Of a DNA stretch of 64,000 nucleotides, positions 1 to 11,700 are shown in pieces (position 1 is the first letter of the stretch; every line of letters begins with the position of its first letter). A program made the translations under genes and the position numbers. This DNA comes from Otatea glauca. Lineage: Eukaryota; Streptophyta; Magnoliopsida; Poales; Poaceae. The notes under the pieces are model-generated. The model saw only the letters and a program-made list of their open reading frames with translations. It did no database searches and was not told where the DNA came from. Location: contig CM070725.1 in the NCBI GenBank assembly GCA_036346275.1, forward strand, positions 33,294,104 through 33,358,103, read 5' to 3'.

Positions 1-17
1 AGGTGAGAAGAAATTTA

Positions 18-431
18 TATTCCATCCGGTCACAAATACACGTCATTTTATACATCAAAGCAATCCTAAAAACATCAATTTGATCACTAATTTCTATTGT
101 AATATATTTATAAAATCAAGTAAATTTATAATATTATGAAAGTACTTTTTGAGATAAATTTACCCATATAGTTTCATGTATCCCATATGAATATTAAAGG
201 GAAGTGATTCTATGCATCACTATTTGAAAGTTGCATAAATATTAAAGCACAAATGAATAGTAGATGATGATTGCTTACTCCTTCACTTACTTCAAGATTT
301 GTGCAACTTGCATTGGGAGAATGATATATAGAAGCATTACTTATATTTAAAAAGATATCAATAGCCAAATTTTGAATGTTTGACTGCATATATACCAAAA
401 CATCATATATTTATGATCGGAGGGAGTGTTA
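18..431. repeat. MITE-like inverted-repeat element (Stowaway-like ends)
   Basis: The left edge reads TATTCCATCCGGTCACAAAT. The reverse complement of the right edge reads ACTCCCTCCGATCATAAATA. The two agree at most positions and resemble the CTCCCTCCG ends common in grass MITEs. The interior is AT-rich and has no credible reading frame. It lies downstream of the phosphatase gene's stop codon. The ends are diverged and no clean target duplication is visible, so family and exact limits are uncertain. Confidence 0.4.
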
Positions 432-648
432 ATTAATATTACAAAATTGTGAAGAAGAACGAGAATTTTGTTTCCGGGGAAAGAACCACAAAGTATCCCA
501 CTAAAAAGTAAATAAATTGGACAGCGATCCGTGAATGTCATACTTTCAACAGAAAATGTACAGTATTGTCATTCATAAGGATGCAATGGTGACTATGAGC
601 ATTCGATCCTTTGGCAAATCACTAAATTTACAGTGTCCTGTTAATTAA
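432..648. other. 3' flank of the phosphatase gene
   Basis: AT-rich DNA between the MITE-like repeat and the phosphatase stop codon. It should hold the 3' UTR of the minus-strand gene. I see no coding signal and cannot place the poly(A) site. Confidence 0.4.
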
Positions 649-2424
649 TTACTTCAGAGCCCAGAAGCCCTCCAAAAAAGAATCTACAGCTTCCGTAACC
701 TCGCACACGGCGTCGAACACCGCCCTCACTGGCCGGTGGTCGGAGAGCCGGTAACCGCCGCACATCTCGTACCGGCTCTGCCTCAACCCCTTGCCGCGCG
801 AAAGGATACGGTCGCACCTGCAAAAAATCGCGTTACATACATGTAAGAATCATGTCATTTGCAATGATTCGGACAGGGTGGTGCATGGACGTGTCGGGTC
901 AGACCATGCCGGCGCTCGCTGCTGCTTGTCGCGGCCGCCGGTGACGCCGCCGTCGACGCACCAGTAGAAATTGTCGGAGTTGCGGTGGTATTTGTAGGTC
1001 GGCGAGAAGGTGACGAGGTCCTCGCGCCAGCCATCGAAGCGCCGGCCCTTGGAGAGCTCGAGCAGCAGTTCGTCGTTCTCCAGCAGCATGCTCCACTTCT
1101 TGGCCCTCACCAGCAGCCGCGCCTCGGCGTCGTCCATGGCGACCCGGTAGTTCAGGTCCCCGAACAACACCACGCGGCTGCATGCAAGAACACACGAGAA
1201 CATGCAGCGGCAAGAAGCCCACATCAACGAGCTGTTGTTGTCACTAGGATTAGCTTCAGGATTCAGATGGCCGGGCACGTACTCATGGTCAAGGATCTTC
1301 TTCGGCAACTCCTCCGGTGCACCCTTGCCGCCGACCCCTCCGGCACGTGGGAAGCTCGTCCTCGAGAGGATGTCCGCCGCATCGACGTTCCGGAGCAGGA
1401 CGTCGCCCTCCTTGCCGCCGGAGGCAAGGTGGCAGCAGACGAAGCAGAAGCTCGTGCCGTGCAGCATGAACCGGACAGACACCGCACCCTGCAACGCACG
1501 GCGCATGCCCAGCAACCATTCCATGCACGGGTCATGTGAGTTGCCTTGCCTCTGGACTCTGGTCGTCTATTTGCTGCATGCATCTGTGCGGCTTACGTAC
1601 CTTGTTGCCGAGCCGACCGAGGATGCCGGCGCCGACACAGGAGACGCCAGTGTGGCGGACGTGCCGGCTGAGGCTGCTCCTCGCCCAGACCGAGACGAAG
1701 ATGCCGACCATCTGCTTGCTCATCACGCACCTGAACTGCTGCTGTTCATGGTGCAAATTTGCTTCTTCTTCTTCTTCTTCTTGCTGCTGTCTTCTTCTCG
1801 AGTTGTTCAGTGCATCGCCTATAAGTTCGTTCCACTTCACAGATATCGAGCTGTTCTGGAGGCCAAGCACGTTCCTCGCATTCAGCGGCACGATCTCTTG
1901 GAACCTGAAAAATGCAGACAGCACAAATCTTACGACAAGAAATAGACGCCACCATTCACGGTGTATACAAATCTATGTAGGATGAATAACAAACTACCCA
2001 AGAACATAGATGTCATAGGAATTGGCCTTCGTGTCCAGCCAGTCCTCCAGGTCCAGATCATCGGGTGGTGCTACGCCGTCAACGTTCCACGTACTGGCGA
2101 ACACCCTAAATCAGATCATGTAAATTGGTGTGTTGGTTGTCATTGTGTTCAAGCTCAATTCAGCGCAAGATGATGCAAGAAATGCTTACTTGTACTTAAC
2201 GGTATCGTTCTGCCTCTCGTGGAAGGCATCCTCTCCCAAACTCGCAAACCCGGAGACGAACCGGTGGCACAGTAACTTGCTTGCCACCAATCTTGGCTGG
2301 ATAATCTAGAACAAAGATAGGAGTTGTTCATGTTACTGATGAACAAGCTGTCTGAAAATTAGTACAGAGATGAGACAGGGATGGAAAGCGTGCTGACTTC
2401 CGCAAACTTTGGGCTCTCCCCCAT
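649..2424 (-). CDS. Type I inositol polyphosphate 5-phosphatase, seven exons
   Basis: Removes the 5-phosphate from inositol polyphosphates and phosphoinositides, a cytosolic or membrane-associated step in Ca2+ and lipid signalling. Exons on the minus strand are 2424-2398, 2305-2190, 2105-1998, 1904-1601, 1488-1283, 1177-905 and 817-649. They total 1203 nt (400 codons plus stop); every intron is GT-AG and 84-112 bp, and the phases fit at each junction. Family motifs lie in order: TWNVDG at residue 53, GFQEIVPLN at 84, CCHLASG near 203, GDLNYR at 260, RAPAWCDRIL at 341 and YRLSDHRPV at 367. The first two catalytic blocks sit in separate exons. Splicing matters: read without splicing, exon 6 runs into PAWSD and loses the Cys-Asp-Arg signature. 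Oddities are the Asp in TWNVDG where the family usually has Gly, an acidic and Gln-rich stretch at residues 120-135, and weak donors after exons 1 and 6. The nine-codon first exon is the least certain part. No signal peptide is seen. Confidence 0.9.
1759..1788. repeat. CTT microsatellite inside exon 4 of the phosphatase
   Basis: A run of CTT triplets on the plus strand reads on the coding strand as the glutamate run near residues 126-131. It keeps the frame and lies in a linker between conserved blocks, so length changes would probably be tolerated. Confidence 0.75.
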
Positions 2425-3928
2425 AATTCTGCAAAACAAGGAAGAGAATGCTGCCTCCTCCGTCTTCAGTAGGGAGCATGCAAGAAGGGGAGGGCATGAG
2501 CAAGGATCAAATATCGAGAGGTGCTGCAAGAAATATAATGAGGCAAGGGACAGGGACAAAGAAAGGTAGCACAATAACAATGGGCACTTTGGCAGTAGCT
2601 GTGATGTTGACAGAAACAGGAGATACATGTCAAATATCCACATATTTGGTGTTGTCAAATTCTCTGCACCAGCAGGTTTACTGTAGAAACATAGACCTTA
2701 GAAACCAGCAGCTTCTCTTTCAGAAAAGCAAAACAATACAAAGCCATCAGCTTATGGTTTACTCTTGACTCATGTCTCTTTCTAACGGTTACAGATGAAC
2801 AGTACAGGCTAGAAAGACCTTAACATGTAGCTTCGTATGATTTTCAACAATTCATAGCGCAGCCATTAGTTATACAGGAGAGCAGGTGAATGAATAAATT
2901 CGTTCAAAACAAGAGCAGGAAAATAAACAAAGTGGTGCCATGAGCAATGCAGTACAGAGTCTAGAATGTTCTGATTGGAATGTCACACTGTCACGTGTAA
3001 CATGTTTGATGGTTTGGCCAGGGAAGAACCATATGCCATCCTTGAATGATGGCTGATTGCATGGGTAAGGATGGGCTAAAGCTACAGCTGCGCAACTTGG
3101 CTGTATAATATCTATTGTTATTGTCATGTATTTGGTGTACTACCTTAGGTTGTGGCAATGCAACCAATAAACCATGCAACTTGTGCTTGAATTTTGCAGG
3201 AATTTGGTTGAGTCTTGTGCCTGTTTTCATGCTCCTACTATTTGATATCTTATCTAGAGATTTCTGAAGGTTTGTAGCAACTTCTTTGCTGGAGCTGACA
3301 GTGTAGAACTGTAGATTGGTAGATGCAGAAATGATTTTCAGACTATGCATATATGGCGGCACTGCCATGTTCTGCTTCCTTTCAGAGACAGAGCAGAAAC
3401 ATTACGCAGGGAATGTGAAGTCAAATTGGTACTTGGTCGCATGTTGCTTCGTTCTAGAAGGAACCTAAGTGTTTTGACTTTGGAAGAGACTAAACTGAAG
3501 CAGGTTGGTCCTCAGCCACAAGGAGAGAATAATGTTGGCGAGTTTCTCTGAAAGATTCAGCTGTACGTCGGTTGCAAATTTTGACTGCCTTTCTTCTCAG
3601 TCCATGCTTTACTTTTGTTATCAAGGTTCCTATGATTGAAATGAATCCAAGAGTTCCGTTTGACTTGATTTTTTATGGTAATTTATCCATACAAATTATG
3701 AAAGCACATGTTAATATATTGTGTTCCCTTGGTGCGGCATCGTTGTTTGATGCAAATCAAATGGAGATAGAACTCATAAGTATAACATGAAGCAACCTTT
3801 TTAGGTCGGTTAGCTAAACTGTCCATTTTAGAAACTAGCAGAATTTGCCGGACAATTGTGCAGCTAGTTATTACAACATATTGTATTTGTTATATAACTT
3901 TATTGACTTTCGAAAATACAGTTGTATA
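2425..3928. other. Upstream region of the phosphatase gene, no assigned gene
   Basis: This 1.5 kb separates the phosphatase start codon from the left LTR of element A, so it should contain the promoter and 5' UTR. I could not place a TATA box with confidence. A 68-codon plus-strand frame at 3345-3551 has a protein-like composition but matches no family I recognise and has no supporting context. Confidence 0.4.
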
Positions 3929-4473
3929 TGTTATTATTGACACCAGAATTTGGCAGACGTAGCCGATTTGGGAAGTTAAAGCTTGGATAATGAATCTTAG
4001 CCGATATTGGCTCGAAGTGGAAGTTATCTCCAGGAAGTTGAGGCCAATATGAATTGAGGAGGAATCGGAGAAGGATACAATCGACTTATGCGCTATAAAA
4101 GGGGTCGAAAGGCAAGACAAAGAATCATTAGCCAATCAATCAACTCGCATATACTTTTATTTACATTCTGTCGATTAGAATTAGCTTTTGAGATCTCTTT
4201 GTAATTTAATTTGATCAATACAGATGTGCATCACCGATTTTGATAATCATCGATTTACTCTAGTTATCCTCGGATTTGTTTTCATACTAATCTTAGTGCG
4301 CATCTCCTTTTTCGGGGAAAACAGATCTTTATCCATCATCTAATCGGCTGTAATAAGCTATGCAGATTCTTCTTCTTGCCGATTATAGGATCAAATCGGC
4401 TGGCACACCTTGAACCCTCTTGAACCCAGTGTTTACGTGTGTTGAAGTCGATTGGCTCTTTTTCACAGCCAAC
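3929..4473 (+). repeat. Element A 5' LTR
   Basis: It matches 27809-28344 along its length, including ATTTGGGAAGTTAAAGCTTGG and GCGCTATAAAAGGGG. The latter is a likely TATA box at about 4091-4100. The start is uncertain by a few bases because this copy carries extra bases after TGTT. I see no matching 5-bp duplication outside the pair. Confidence 0.75.
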
Positions 4474-4478
4474 GTACT

Positions 4479-4498
4479 TTTGGCACACCCGGTGGGAC
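4479..4498 (+). promoter_or_regulatory. Element A primer-binding site
   Basis: TTTGGCACACCCGGTGGGAC lies about 5 bases inside the 5' LTR. Its position and shape fit the tRNA primer sites of plant gypsy elements. I have not assigned the tRNA. Confidence 0.6.
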
Positions 4499-4500
4499 AC

Positions 4501-6485
4501 AATGACTTCTTCAGGAAAGTCAGTTCCCCCGTCTGATGTTGTTTCTGAGGCCATAATCGTCCCAACAATGGACGATTTAACTCCAGAACATCGAAAAGAT
4601 ATTGAGGATCGGAAGGCCACGCTTGAGGAGATGATGTTAAATTACTATCAGAAGACTCGACGTGGTGTTACTCAGAAGATCGCGCTACCGACCGTCAATT
4701 TCTTTGACAACACATAGGCTGCAATTGCATCGGACAGAAGGCTGGTAAGTTGATATATGGCAGCACAAGCTGAATATCTAATATGATTAACCAATCTGTG
4801 CATCATGATTTGATCAATCAATCATCGGCTCTGGTAACAATGCTTAAGCCAATGATAACCAACAGTGTCAAAGCCATGGCCCAAGAGATGGTGTCTTTGG
4901 GAAAATTACAAGACCCGATGCAGACACTGCCAAATTATTCAGTCTATTCAGTGGCGCCAAATACACAAAACTTTGGGCCAGTAGCTGATCCTAAACTATC
5001 GGCTCCAATCCCAACTTTGATGCCGACGCAACCAACGATAATCCTACCACGAGATTCCTGCACGGGTGGGGTTCCCCATTACCAAGCTCATACCGATGGT
5101 GCCAAGTTGAACTCCCCAGCCAGCTTACCACCATCGGCTCCCTTTTACATATATCAGCAATCGGTCTAACAGCCGATTGAAACCCCCATGCGTCACAGTA
5201 CAGTGAGCCAATTCCAAAGAATAATCCAGCCCATATAGGGTTGTGACCTACTCGAAACCCTTTGTTTTGTTTCCAGAGTTGATGCCTAGAAAGCAAAACA
5301 TCGGCTATGAACACCCATATCAGCCATAGCCAGCCCAGATGCCATACCAACCCGAGTCTACACTCGGGGGGGGGCAACATACCAATTATGATCATAATTG
5401 GCAAGCACCTCAACCACCATTGGCTAATACAGCCAATTGTGCCAAACAAATAACGTCAATATTACAAGATCAATTTGGCATACAACCGAAGGGGAGGATT
5501 ACTGGCTATCAGAAGCCATACCCTGATTACATTGATCGGATACCGCATCCTAATAACTTAAAAATACCTGATTTTGAAAAAAATTCGGGCGATGGTTCTA
5601 CCACTACTTAGGAGCATATTGAATATTTTATTGCGCAATGTGGAGAAGCAGCCCACTCCAATGGTTTGAGGGTAAAATTGTTCCCATTATCTTTATCAGG
5701 AGCGGCCTTTACATGGTTCACTACATTACCCCCAAATTCGGTCAATTCTTGCATCGATTTGGAAAGCTGGTTCCACAAATACTTTTCTCTATGTAACTTT
5801 AGAACTTAGAATTTTTTATTTAAGTTCTGTCCGACAAAAGTTCAGGGAATCGGTGAGTGACTATATTAAAAGGTTAAGGGAAATTAAAAATTGATGCTTT
5901 AGTGTTACCTTGCTTGATAATCAGTTAGCCGATTTGGCCTTCTAAGGGTTGGTGCCCTAGTTGAAGGAAAAATTTATTGGACAGGAATTCACCGATTTAA
6001 GCTGCCTCTTACATCGGGCATCGGCTCAAGAAGGCCATTTCACTGATAATAAGGGATTCAAGGATAAATTAAGAAATAATAAAGATGAGGATAAAGCTAA
6101 GGTCATCCTCATCGTGTATGAGTCAAAAGATTCGTTTGACGACGATGAGGCTAAAATAAATATAGCCGAATAGGTTAATGGTAGCAAGAAGTCTTTAATT
6201 AGTTCATAGCTTAAGCCGACTAAGAACCGGTCGGAAGTAAAATATGCCTTCGATGTCACAAAATATGATCATATTTTTGACCTGCTCTTGCAAGAAAAGA
6301 TAATACGCTTACTTGAAGGCTATATTCTATCGTCGGATGATGAAATTAAAAAACTGAGTTATTGCAAATGGCATCATTCTTTTACTCATAATACTAATGA
6401 TTGCAATATTTTTCGTCAACAAATACAATCGGCCATAGAGTATGGCCGACTAAAATTTACAAAAGACGATTCAGTTGGATACTAA
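4501..6485 (+). pseudogene. Element A gag (broken)
   Basis: Capsid/nucleocapsid region. It opens with a possible ATG at 4501 (MTSSGKSVPP) but meets a stop near 4718. Readable blocks resume at 4783-5169, 5339-5611 and onward to about 5800. The last of these carries a retrotransposon gag signature (a GAAFTWF-like block and a block around ESWFHKYF). A further block at 6288-6485 contains CKWHHSFTHNTNDC, the Cys-His box found after gag in Tat elements, followed by IQSAIEYGRLKF. Frame changes and in-frame stops between the blocks make it a pseudogene. It lies directly downstream of the primer site. Confidence 0.7.
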
Positions 6486-7298
6486 TCCTTTTCCTATTAA
6501 CATGGTCAACTATTCTGCGAAAAAGCGAGAGCTAACATGGGCTAAAGAATCCAAGGGGCAAGTGTAGTTGTCATCATCAGCAACAATGGCGTGGCAAGTC
6601 AATTTACATGTAGGTTCTAGTGGTAGTGAGACCCTTAGGATTATAGTTGGTTCTATCCAAATAGAAACTGACCACGAAGGGAGGACTTCAAGAAAAATTA
6701 AGCTGAAGGGAGAGTTGCAGGTTGACAAATGGTATAAGGCGGAGAGAGCGTTACCTCCACGAAAGCCGATACCAAAGCCAAAACCTACTTTTTCCCAATT
6801 ATTGATGAAGTACGAGAGGACTAGCAGATCACGGTGAGGTCCTCCATGTCGACCAGTTGATACATATCAATTGAGTGGCACTGAAAGAGTTCACCAGTAA
6901 TGCCCTTCTGGCAATTCTGCAGAGAGAGGGGATTAGTAATTCCTTCACCTTTCTCATGTCCAATGCAACATTATTGGCATGAATATCAGGATGATAGGCA
7001 ACAAAGATCGGTTAAAGATAGGATTTTTAGACCGATCTCAGATCAACAACAGGTAGATCAGAATGAGGGGTCCAGTTCTTTGGCCAATATGGATCTGGTA
7101 GGAAAAATACGAGAGCCGATAGAGCCAAAACCGAGATGGTGTCCTCTAGTGCTGAGCCGATTCCTGCAGAGGAGACTTCAGTGACTATGGACCCAAGAAA
7201 TGAAGGAAGCTGAGCAGGAGAAAGAAAGGGACGAAACCTTTAATGAGCTTCATCCAATCAAAATTGCTAAAAAATAATGGAGGAGGAAAGAGCCAGTA
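6486..7298 (+). pseudogene. Element A gag-protease linker, degenerate
   Basis: Short broken frames (6568-6837 and 6900-7184) with Lys/Pro-rich and charged segments, including repeated KPIPKPKP-type residues. They lie where Tat elements have a poorly conserved linker between nucleocapsid and protease. No domain is recognised. Confidence 0.4.
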
Positions 7299-8004
7299 GT
7301 GGATGAGTTTGACTCAGCAGAAGATTTAGATTCCCTCATGATACGTGACGATTCTCCACTTTTGATAGACATCAACATGGTGTTCACTTTGCCTACTGCG
7401 TTCAAGATAAACAATGGATCGACCAAGGAGGATTTTGCTCAATTATGCTTGCTAGCACAAGATACAGTCTTTGAAAAGCTCCAAGAGGATTATCGACATC
7501 TTAAGCCATTGTATTTGAAAAGGCATATTAATGGCAAGCCGATATCAAGAATGCTAGTAGATAGAGGAGCTACTATCAACTTGATGCCATATATGACATG
7601 CGAAAAGTTGGGTAAGTTTGATGAAGATCTCGTCAAGACTAATTAAATGATTTCACAATACCTCCCACTGAAGCAAAAGGGGTGATGGTAACAGAGCTCA
7701 CAATTGACAACAAGACATTGCCGATAGCTTTTTCGTAGTGGATGGTAAAGGAAGTTACAGTGTGTTATTAGGGCGAGATTGGATCCATGCAAACTTGTGT
7801 ATTCCATCGACTTTACACCAAATGCTAATCCAATGGAATGGAGATAAGGTTGAAGCGGTTCAAGCCAATACATCGACTCATATAGCTATGGCCAGTTCAG
7901 AAGCAAATTGGCAGCATGGTGGAACTGAGTGCATATCGAAAATACTCTCGATGATTGCGATTTCATATGCATCAATAAGACAGGACTTGTCCCAGTTAAT
8001 GTGA
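7299..8004 (+). pseudogene. Element A aspartic protease region (active site altered)
   Basis: Retroviral-type aspartic protease that would process the polyprotein. The block at 7299-7646 contains INGKPISRMLVDRGATINLM, in which the usual D-[ST]-G-A active site reads DRGA. After a frameshift the flap/C-terminal part resumes at 7738 with SVLLGRDWIHANLCIPSTLH, typical of the end of this domain in Tat elements. The loss of Ser/Thr at the active site and the frameshift indicate an inactive copy. Confidence 0.7.
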
Positions 8005-8399
8005 GATCGAGCATGTTTGATCGGACAAACAAAATAATACACCGATGGAGTCCAAATCGGTAGTGAAAGCTCTAGAAGATAGAATGTGAAGCTATCGGCA
8101 AATAACAGGTAGCTATAAAGCCATAGAAGACTTTGAAGAAATTGAAAAGTTATGCCAAGATTTTACGTCGACAGATTTATTGGATAAAGTCGACATAGGT
8201 GATGGTAATAGAAATAGGTCAACTTTTATCTATTCAAAGTTAGTAGAGTATAAAGAGAAGTTGTTTAGTCTTTTGAAGAATTATAAATATTATTTTGCTT
8301 AGGAATATCATGAGATGCTTGATTTAAGCCGACAATTAGTTGAACATCGGCTACTAGTAAAATCGGGAGATAGGCCCTTTAAATAGTCTCCTAGGTGAT
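8005..8399 (+). pseudogene. Element A protease-RT spacer
   Basis: Degenerate sequence with several stops and no domain I can name, sitting in the pol reading direction between the protease block and the start of RT homology. Confidence 0.35.
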
Positions 8400-9041
8400 T
8401 TAATCCGGCATGTATGACAAAATCAAAGAAGAAATTGAGCGATTGTTGAAGGCAAAATTTATCAGGCTTTGTCGATACGCCAAATGGGTTTCCAACATCG
8501 TTCCTATTATGAAGAAAAATAGAAAACTCAGGGTGTGTGTCGACTTCAGAGACCTAAACAAAGCTACACCCAAAGACGAATATATGATCCTTATTGCCGA
8601 TATGCTTATCGATGCTACATCTAGAAATAAGATTATTAGTTTTCTTGATGGCAATGCTGGTTACAACCAAATATTCATGGCAGAAGCCAATATCCTCAAA
8701 ATGGCCTTATGTGCCTGGGTGCCCTAAGTTTGTTTGAATGGGTAGTCATGACATTCGGCTTAAAGAACCCTGGTGCAACATACCAATGTGCTATGGACCT
8801 CATTTTTCATGAGCTAATAGGTCATGTTGTCGAAATCTATATTGATGACGTTATTGTAAAGTCCAAAGAATATTGCCAGCATCTAGCCAATCTAGAGATG
8901 GTGTTCAAGAAGACGAGAGCACATGCTTTAAAGATAAATCCATACAAGTGTGCTTTTGGTATATCTGCTGGTCAGTTCTTAGGGTTTATGATTCATGAAA
9001 GGGGAATTGAAGTTAACCAAGAAAGGGTCAAAGCTATAGCA
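8400..9041 (+). pseudogene. Element A reverse transcriptase, N-terminal and palm part, cut by S1
   Basis: RNA-dependent DNA polymerase of a gypsy element. Motifs in order are KFIRLCRYAKWVSNIV, VCVDFRDLNKATPKD, FLDGNAGYNQI, FGLKNPGATYQCAMD and YIDDVIVKSKE, the last being the catalytic Y-X-D-D box. One stop/frameshift falls between the 8410-8727 and 8709-9107 frames. The reading breaks at 9041, just after the ERVKAI block, where LTR S1 begins. It resumes at 22167 with TDTKPPKCKKDLQKL, the expected next segment. Confidence 0.85.
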
Positions 9042-10587
9042 TGTCGGGACCTAAATATGCAAATCCAAACCCTCTGTGTATATCGCACTAGTCCAGAATC
9101 ACGCTAGTACACACAGGCTCAACATAGATGAATATCACAATCATACGCAGCGGAACATAATAAAAGACTACATATATTGAATATAACTGATTGTATGACC
9201 TTATGGTCAACTTGTATTAATAAGCCACACAGGGTTAGTCTAAGAATATTAAACTAAGACATAGCAGTGGAAAGAAAGATGTAATTGACCCTTCAGTTTA
9301 CCACAGGCTACTGACAAGACTTGAACCCTAAATATTCACATCCTCCTGGTACTCCTCTAGAACTAGTGTAGACTCCCCAACTAGTGATGTTGTTGTCTGG
9401 CAAGGGTGAGTACTTAAAGCACTCAAAAGTTATGCATAGAATGCAATTCTAACATAGCTATAAGGAAGGCTTATTCCAATGGAATGGCTAACATGGTTAT
9501 TTTGCAGTAAAGCAGCATTTATACATGAATACAATAAATAGATTGAAAAGACATTAAAACAAATAGCAGTAAATAATAACTTTCAGCATTTCTCAAGTAA
9601 ACATGGCATCCAGCCCTAAGTCAAGTTTCCAACTTTCCAATGGTAACCTGCCATCCCAACCAAGTTTTCATTTTGTAAAATCTAACCCTTGAGTATAATT
9701 CCCGAGAATTGCTCAATATCGTGAGCATGGCTATCCGAATATATTTTACACTCTATAGAGGTTATGCGCTTTACCCACACGACATGAGCATCTCTTTGTG
9801 CAAACGTTACTAATACATTTCCCTTGGTGTGTCACAGAGATATCATGATAAAGCCTTTACAATGCTCTGTCTTAACCCAGTACTACCTGCTAAGGTTTCA
9901 ACACTGAAAGGACTGGTTACCACACTCAGCGCTCCCCTCTTGCGCCATGTGAGTTCATAAAAAGGTTGAACCTCACACCACCACTGGGAGTACCAAAACT
10001 AAGACATAACAAATTAATCAGCTATGTCCATCTCATTCCAGACATGTGGTTGCATGTTTGACTCAGGTCAAAGGCTTGAAAGGTTAAGTCCTTAGAATGA
10101 CTAGTGCAATACTTTCTCATAACCTTTGCCCTTTCGTCCCACCTTGGCATACTGCCCCTTGCCCCAATCTAAATGATTACCAACCCAGTTGATTACCAAA
10201 CACCACGTGCCATCAACAAGTCAACATTGTTGCGTGACATTCTTGTCACCACAACTCAACATCATTGTGTGGCAACACTTGACACACCAATTCATAATCA
10301 TGTTCCATATTCCATTAGTTAAGATTAACTTTTGGTATCTCAAGAGACATGTGATATACGTGGCATGGCTAAGCATACTAACACGGTCTAACCAACCCAT
10401 GTTGATTTTAATATTAACCAACTAGTAATGAACCAATATAGGGTGACAATTAATCATAGTATACAAATGATAAGGTAGGGTATAGATCAATTAGATATAT
10501 TAACTAAATCCCAAACTAATTTGAAACAGTTATACACATAAAATATCATGCATAAAGTAAAACAACATAGAAATTTTATAAACTGGG
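9042..10587 (-). repeat. S1 right part (3' portion of the LTR), no gene
   Basis: Non-coding LTR sequence. Shared landmarks with S2, S3 and the C LTR are a CGCACTAGTCC block near the edge, GGCAAGGGTGAGTACTTAAAGC, and TTTACCCACACGACATGAGC followed by CCTTTACAATG. Short open frames such as 10189-10425 are chance. Confidence 0.75.
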
Positions 10588-11131
10588 TGTCGACTTTTGT
10601 AGTCGGCAATAAATTTATGGGGCAGGCGCTAGATCTCAAACTCGAAGGTCACATAAGACAAGGGGTTAGACATGTTCAGGCCCTCAGCGATGGAGGTAAT
10701 ACCCTAATCCTGTGTGCTGGGATTATGTGGATCTCTTGGATCTAAGATTGCTCAAAGCGCAATGTGCTCTGGGCGATATGAGGTGTGCTATGCTCTATGG
10801 CTTGATGCCTTGTTGTTGCCTGCCCTCTCCCTTATATACCGGGGGTGGTGCGGCTTACAGAGTCCTGATCGGTTAGGAGATTCCGATCGGTTACTAGATT
10901 CTAGTTGGTTACAGGATAGAGTTTACATCTTTATCTACCCTATCAACGACTCGGATTACAGCCGTATCTTCTATATCCAAATACATATTCAACTGTCTAT
11001 AAGATATGCCCCTACCAGACGGCAATTTGTTTGGCTTGGCACGGGCACAACCTTTGGGCCTCCTCTGCGGGCCTTTCTTCTCTTGAGCGATTTGGGCGAT
11101 CATGGAGATACCTGGTTTCATATATTCCACA
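10588..11131 (-). repeat. Element B 3' LTR
   Basis: On the minus strand it starts TGTGGAATATATGAAACC and ends AGTCGACA; 544 bp. It matches 20286-20830 almost base for base in the upstream two thirds and more loosely toward the TGTGG end. TATATAAG at 10838-10831 on the minus strand is the likely TATA box of the LTR promoter. Confidence 0.9.
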
Positions 11132-11146
11132 GTAGCCCCCCAGTGC
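11132..11146 (-). promoter_or_regulatory. Element B polypurine tract
   Basis: On the minus strand CACTGGGGGGCTAC abuts the TGTGG start of the 3' LTR. This is the expected position and composition for the plus-strand DNA primer. Confidence 0.75.
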
Positions 11147-11411
11147 TTCATGATCCGATCGTTACGTTTCTAATTAGGTTTCAGCTTGAATCATTGTCCC
11201 GGACTTCCTTTATAAACTTCCGACTGGTTTCTTCATTTGGTTTGAAGGTTCCTTCTTACAGCGAGCGAATTATGAAGGACTCGAATATAACCCTTAATTT
11301 TTGCTCCAAACGAGTGTAATCTTCTATCAGGCAGGCCTGTAAAATGCATTCCTTCACGCTTAGTTCTCCATTCTCTTGCTCTGAGTTCTACCTCTTTTCG
11401 GACAGATCTCC

Positions 11412-11606
11412 ATGGCTAACCAGGGTCCTTCGACTGCTGAGTTGTGGGCGCTCTTCGACCTCGCTATGGCGGAGTGGGCAGAAGACAAAGCCGCCGCCCT
11501 CGATCGCGTCGCCGTCGACACCCTCCTGGAGATCTTCCCCACCCTTTACAGGGTCAGGGAGGCCCTTGTGGAGGCGGTCGGTCGCGTGCGCCGGGGCGAG
11601 GTTTAG
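11412..11606 (+). CDS. Small antisense ORF of element B, 64 codons, function unknown
   Basis: The ATG sits in a good context (CTCCATGGCT) and opens a 64-codon frame starting MANQGPSTAELWALF and ending RVRRGEV, followed by TAG. It runs opposite to pol, between the end of pol and the 3' LTR, where Tat-clade elements often carry an antisense ORF. It is acidic at the start, Arg-rich at the end, looks mostly helical and has no recognisable domain. A pyrimidine-rich stretch and ACAG precede it, so it could be an exon of a longer antisense transcript starting in the LTR. Conservation among other copies is the deciding evidence and cannot be checked here. Confidence 0.4.
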   Translation: MANQGPSTAELWALFDLAMAEWAEDKAAALDRVAVDTLLEIFPTLYRVREALVEAVGRVRRGEV

Positions 11607-11639
11607 GGCCCCTGTAAATATAATATAATAAAGAATTAC

Positions 11640-11700
11640 CTTTTCTGAGTATCCTTTGTCATTTGTCTTGGCTTTGACCCAACTTGGGGTACATTGAAGC
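11640..11700. other. Spacer between small ORF and tandem array
   Basis: A/T-rich joining segment with no feature beyond a possible AATAAA-like signal (ATATAATAAAG near 11620) on the plus strand, just after the small ORF. Confidence 0.3.

Noticed and set aside
985..1985. Long plus-strand frames over the phosphatase (985-1539, 1202-1945, 1536-1985)
   Set aside because: They are shadows of the GC-rich exons on the minus strand; the minus-strand reading gives a complete, motif-bearing protein.
3345..3551. 68-codon plus-strand frame upstream of the phosphatase
   Set aside because: Protein-like in composition but matches no family I know, and no second exon or context supports it.
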